Assembly: GCF_028401385.1 (NCBI RefSeq)
Contig: NZ_JAQOMR010000001.1
Location: 2,420,501 to 2,484,500 of the forward strand
Length of the DNA stretch: 64,000 bases
Reading direction: 5' to 3'
Source: Marinicella algicola
GTDB lineage: Bacteria > Pseudomonadota > Gammaproteobacteria > Xanthomonadales > Marinicellaceae
Position 1 is the first letter of the stretch, and every line of letters starts with the position of its first letter. Both the position numbers and the translations under genes were made by a program. This document shows, one piece after another, positions 60,141 to 64,000 of this stretch. Below the pieces are notes generated by a model. That model was given only the letters and a program-made list of their open reading frames with translations. It was not told where the DNA came from and made no database searches.

Positions 60141-61048
60141 TTGGCTTCGATCGGACAAACGACACCGCCGACCGCCCGCAACTCGGCCCTTGTCGAAGGC
60201 AAGAGACGTGCAGCACTGCTGCCGGATTGCCTGATCGAGGCGCGTCGCATTGCCAATACGGTGATTGCCGGCTGGCATGGTCGCCGCCGTCGGGGACCGG
60301 GCGAGAACTTCTGGCAGTTCCGCCCCTATGCGCCGGGCGAGATCTCTGATGAAGGTCGATTGGCGGCGCTCTGCGCGTGACGACCACACCTATGTGCGGG
60401 ATATGGAATGGGAGGCGGCCCACACGGTCTGGCTTTTGCCGACCTGACGCCATCGATGCATTTCCGCTCCGAACTTGCCCCGGTCTCCAAGGAGCACCGC
60501 GCGCTGGTTCTGCTGCTGGCCGTTGCCGACACGCTGCTGCGCTCGGGCGAGCGGGTCGGTTGTCCCGGCCTGATGGAGCCTGTGGCAAACCGCAATGGCG
60601 CGGAAAAGCTCGCCCACCTTCTGGCCACCGCGCCCGACATGCCTTCTGTTCTGCCAGACACACAGATGATGCGGGGACCATCCGAACTGATCATCATCGG
60701 CGATTTCCTTGATACCCCGGACGCGCTGTTTTCGCAGATTGCACCGCTTTCAGAGCGCGGGCTGAAAGCCCATCTGGTGGAGGTTGCAGACCCGGCGGAA
60801 GAAAGCTTTCCTATAGCGGCCGCACCGCCTTTGCCGATCCGGAAACGGGCCAGGAACTCACCCTCGGTCGTGCCGAAAGCCTGAAGGACGCCTATCTGGA
60901 GCAATATCTGGCCCGACGTGACGTGATTTCAAACACCGCGCGCCGTTCCGGGTGGACCTTCTTCACCCATCACACCGACCGCCCGGCCTCCGAAGCGCTG
61001 ACGGCGATGCATATGCGGCTTTCCGGTGATAACGGAGGGCAGCGCTGA
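60141..61048 (+). CDS. DUF58 domain protein, frameshifted
   Basis: About 303 residues with the DUF58 core WHGRRRRGPGENFWQFRPYAPGE, VDWRRSARDDHTYVRDMEWEAAH and DLTPSMHFRSE. The start is TTG at 60141 giving MASIGQTTPPT, the usual N-terminus. At least three frame changes (near 60350, 60425 and 60815) split it; the reconstruction ends RLSGDNGGQR at 61048. The stop and next start overlap (TGATG). Partner of MoxR, related to vWA proteins. Confidence 0.87.
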
Positions 61049-63842
61049 TGGGTGGTTTTGAATTTATCAGCCCGTTTGTGCTCGCCGCCCTGGTGGTGCT
61101 GCCCGCAATCTGGTGGCTCTTGAAACTCACGCCGCCACGCCCGCGCCGCGAGGTATTTCCGCCGCTTGCCATCCTTCTCAGTCTGGCAAAGCGCGACGAA
61201 ACCCCGGCCAAAAGCCCGTGGTGGCTGACATTGCTGAGGATGGCGCTTGCAACGCTCGTCGTTCTCGCCATCGCCAATCCGGTGATCAATCCGGACCGCA
61301 CCGAGATATCATCAGATGGCCCGCTGGCACTGCTGATCGACAATGGCTGGGCGAGCGCCGAAGACTGGGCCGCCAGAACCAGCGCCGCCGACGCGCTGAT
61401 CGAGGCGGCCGGGCGCGCCGACCAGCCCGTGGCACTGGCATTCACCGCAGACAGAACCGCAGACACACGCCCGGTTTCGGCAAGCGAGGCCCGGCAGAGA
61501 CTGGCCGCTGCCGAGCCGCAAGCCGCGCGTCCCGAAAGGTTGCCGGCCGCGAGCGCGCTTGTCGCAGCGCTGGACGGCACGCCCCCGGCACCATCGCCTT
61601 CCTGACCGACGGGCTTGCCGGGCCGGACGATGCCGCCACCATCGACATGCTGGCCAGCGCGAACGCCGATGACCTTCTTGTGATGCGCTCCGAGCGCCCT
61701 CTCCCGTCAGCGATCACAGAAGTGGACAACGGCGCAACGGCGAGCCGGATCACGGCTGTGCGAGCCGAACCGGGCCCGCGTGAAGAGCTGACCGTCAACG
61801 CCTATGACCTGCAGGGGCGCGTGATCGCTGCGAGCCCACTTGTCTTCGAGACCGGCGCGCGCGCGTCAACCACGGAAATCCGCGCGCCCTTCGAAGTCCG
61901 CAATGATTTCGCCCGGATCGCGATCGATGGCGCAGCCAATGCAGGTGCGGTGCAGCTTCTCGACGACGGCTTCCAGCGCCGCAGAGTGGCACTCGTTTCC
62001 GGCAGCCCAGCCAATGAGGCCCAGCCGCTGCTGTCTGCAGCCTATTACCTGCGCCAGGCGCTGGCCCCTTATGCCGATCTGATTTCAAGTGATACGGCAA
62101 CGCTGCCCGAACAGCTTGACGCCCTTATCGAACAGAAGCCGTCCGTCATCATCTTAAGCGACATAGGAACGTTGAGCGAGGAGACCCATGCGCTTCTCGA
62201 ACATTGGGTGGAAGGCGGTGGCACGCTGATCCGTTTTGCCGGGCCTCGTCTGGCATCTTCAGAAGGTGACGATACGCTTTTGCCGGTGCGCCTTCGCTCC
62301 GGCGCGCGCGCATTCGGTGGGGCCATGAGCTGGAGCGAGCCGCAAAGCCTTGCGCCCTTCCCGCAGACCAGCCCGTTTTACGGCCTGCCCGTGCCGGAGG
62401 ACATCACCGTGTCCCGCCAGGTTCTGGCCGAACCCGCACCGACATTGGCCGACCACACCTGGGCAAGCCTTGCTGACGGCACGCCGCTGGTGACCGAAGG
62501 CGTGCTCGGCGACGGGCGGCTGGTGCTGTTCCATACCTCTGCCGATCCCAACTGGTCGAACCTTCCGATCTCTGGCTATTTCGTCGAAATGCTGCGCCGG
62601 ATCGTCAATCTCTCGCAGGCCAGTGCGGCCGCTGACGGCGACGGCGGTTCAGCGCCCCTGCTCGCCCCCTATCGTCTGCTTGTTGCCAACGGCACGCTGA
62701 CCGGCAATATCAGCGGCGCAAACCCGCTTGCCGATACCGGTGGAAATCTGATCGCGACAGCGGAAAACCCGCCCGGGCTCTACGGCTCGGCCGACGGCTT
62801 TACCGCCGTCAATCTCTTCGGCCCGCAGGATACGCTTTCGCCGCTGGACGTTTCCGCGTTTGGCGATGGCAGTCGTTTCCAGCCGATCGGCGATGCCCGT
62901 GCCTTCAGCCTCAAACCCTGGCTGCTGACGGCCGCGATGATACTGCTGATTGCCGACGGGCTGATCATGCTGGCCATGAATGGTGCATTTTCGAGCCTCA
63001 AGGCGCGGCGCGCGGCGCTGCCGCTGATCCTCGCGGCAAGCCTTGCCGCCGCTCTGCCCTTTGCGCCCGACGTCGTCAGCAAGGCCCATGCGCAGATGAG
63101 CGACATGGAAATCGCCGACCTGCTCTATGAAACGCATCTTGCCTATGTCGTCACCGGCGAGGCGGAGACCGACCGGATTTCCGAACGCGGGCTCAAGGGC
63201 CTGTCCGACTACATCTCCTATCGCACAGCACTGGAGCCGGGCGACCCCATCGGTGTCGATCCGGCGGAAGACGAACTGGCGTTTTATCCGCTGATCTACT
63301 GGCCGGTTTCTGCCTCCGCACCGATGCCCTCGCAGGAGGCCATTGCCGGGATCGAGGCCTATATGCGCAATGGCGGCACGGTGTTATTCGATACCCGTGA
63401 CCAGTATTCGCCGCTCGGCCAGAATGCCGTCAGCGCCAATACAGCAAGGCTGCGTGCAATCCTCGACAATATCGACGTGCCGCCGCTCGAGCCGGTGCCC
63501 GAAGGTCACGTGCTGACGCGCTCATTCTATCTGCTGTCTGATTTTCCCGGCCGCTATGACGGTTCGCCGCTTTGGGTCGAGGCGCGTTCGGGCGCGACCT
63601 CCGACATGGTGACGAGCGGCGGTGATGGCGTTTCGCCGATTATCATCACCGGCAATGATTTCGCCGGCGCCTGGGCCACCAATGCCGACATGACGCCGAT
63701 GCTGCCAACCGTGCCCGAAAACCCGCGCCAGCGCCAGTTCGCCTACCGCACCGGCGTCAACATCGTGATGTATATGCTGACAGGCAACTACAAGGCCGAT
63801 CAGGTGCATGTTCCGGCGCTGCTGGAAAGGCTGGGGCAATAA
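61048..63842 (+). CDS. BatA-N-terminal / DUF4159 membrane protein, frameshifted
   Basis: About 932 residues. The N-terminus (FEFISPFVLAALVVLPAIWWLL, then LRMALATLVVLAIANPV) is a BatA-type membrane anchor. A periplasmic region follows with vWA/glutamine amidotransferase-like character, then a helix (LLTAAMILLIADGLIMLAM), and a C-terminal DUF4159 domain (LPFAPDVVSKAHAQMSD... HLAYVVTGEAETDRISERGL, GGTVLFDTRDQ). A run of C near 61585 causes one frame change; correction gives APGTIAFLTDGLAGPD. It is the membrane component of the MoxR-DUF58 system, which is thought to mature or check envelope complexes. Confidence 0.87.
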
Positions 63843-64000
63843 TGAACCTGACCTTCGCCCCCTGGTGCCGCTGACCGCAATCTACGCAGCGCTTGCCGCC
63901 GTCATCGCCCTGATGGTGCTCGGCTATCTCACCCGTATGCGCGCAACGACACTGCGTGCCGCCGCCGGTTTTCTGCTGGTCGCAGCCATTGCCAACCCGA
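63842..64000 (+). CDS. Membrane protein, downstream gene of the moxR operon, 3' truncated and frameshifted
   Basis: The ATG at 63842 overlaps the previous stop (TAATG), so it continues the operon. The first visible helix (IYAALAAVIALMVLGYL) is followed by RMRATTLRAAAGFLLVAAIANP. A missing C near 63861 breaks the frame; adding it gives LTFAPLVPLTAIYAALAAV. In rhizobia the next gene is a large membrane protein with glutamine amidotransferase-like domain; only its beginning is visible here. Confidence 0.7.

Noticed and set aside
1..64000. CRISPR arrays, tRNA or rRNA genes, intact insertion sequences
   Set aside because: I saw no regularly spaced repeats, no tRNA-like cloverleaf sequence, no rRNA conserved blocks and no transposase motifs while reading both strands.

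Overview
The window is a high-GC alphaproteobacterial chromosome segment, most likely from the Hyphomicrobiales (Rhizobiales; Rhizobiaceae or a relative such as Martelella or Hoeflea). That rests on gene content and order: DUF1192-rcdA-rpmE-ABC exporter, gapR (DUF2312), a suhB / Sel1 / ThiE-like cluster, petABC, trmL-hemF, and DUF1285-Nudix-cca divergent from moxR-DUF58-DUF4159. I saw no rRNA, tRNA, CRISPR array, prophage or intact insertion sequence. A caution applies throughout: about half of the genes carry one or more single-base frameshifts, mostly a lost base in a 4-6 nt homopolymer, and they hit genes that must work (pth, ychF, petB, pyk, hemF). I read these as sequence-consensus errors and give each gene its reconstructed extent.

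Layout. 1-2.5 kb: MFS transporter end, DUF1192, the cell-cycle adaptor rcdA behind two CtrA-type boxes, and rpmE. 2.7-9.9 kb: ABC exporter, EamA transporter, a non-flagellar MotA/OmpA pair, suhB and a membrane diguanylate cyclase. 9.9-16.2 kb: Sel1 protein, a degenerate ThiE-like protein, TauE-type transporter, gapR, DUF1244, N-formylglutamate amidohydrolase, DUF1036 and pyk. 16.2-21.9 kb: heme-type TonB receptor with a candidate iron box, an exported phosphatase, and a LysR/mmsA pair. 21.9-25.8 kb: TPP riboswitch with thiM-thiE-thiD, then two c-type cytochrome genes. 26.3-28.5 kb: an AT-rich accessory islet encoding two exported orphan proteins, a metal-type MerR regulator, and what looks like the beheaded start of its cation-efflux target.

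28.5-34.4 kb: ilvE, ohr/ohrR, a class 3 type asparaginase, quinone oxidoreductase, HdeD, and a formate/nitrite channel. 34.5-42.3 kb: GST, SDR, ClC, cysH, pth, clpS, ychF, gpx and apt. 42.3-45.1 kb: the bc1 complex (petABC). 45.4-49.5 kb: two tandem ABC exporters preceded by a short Arg-rich leader ORF and hairpins, which looks like translational attenuation. 49.6-54.7 kb: FUSC protein, an AraC regulator divergent from a DASS permease, trmL and a small unknown protein. 54.9-64 kb: hemF, small proteins, the DUF1285-Nudix-cca operon, and the moxR-DUF58-BatA/DUF4159 operon running off the right edge.

The most promising items for follow-up are the leader ORF upstream of the ABC exporters (49.2-49.5 kb), the AT-rich exported-protein islet with the truncated efflux gene (26.4-28.5 kb), and the CtrA boxes in front of rcdA.
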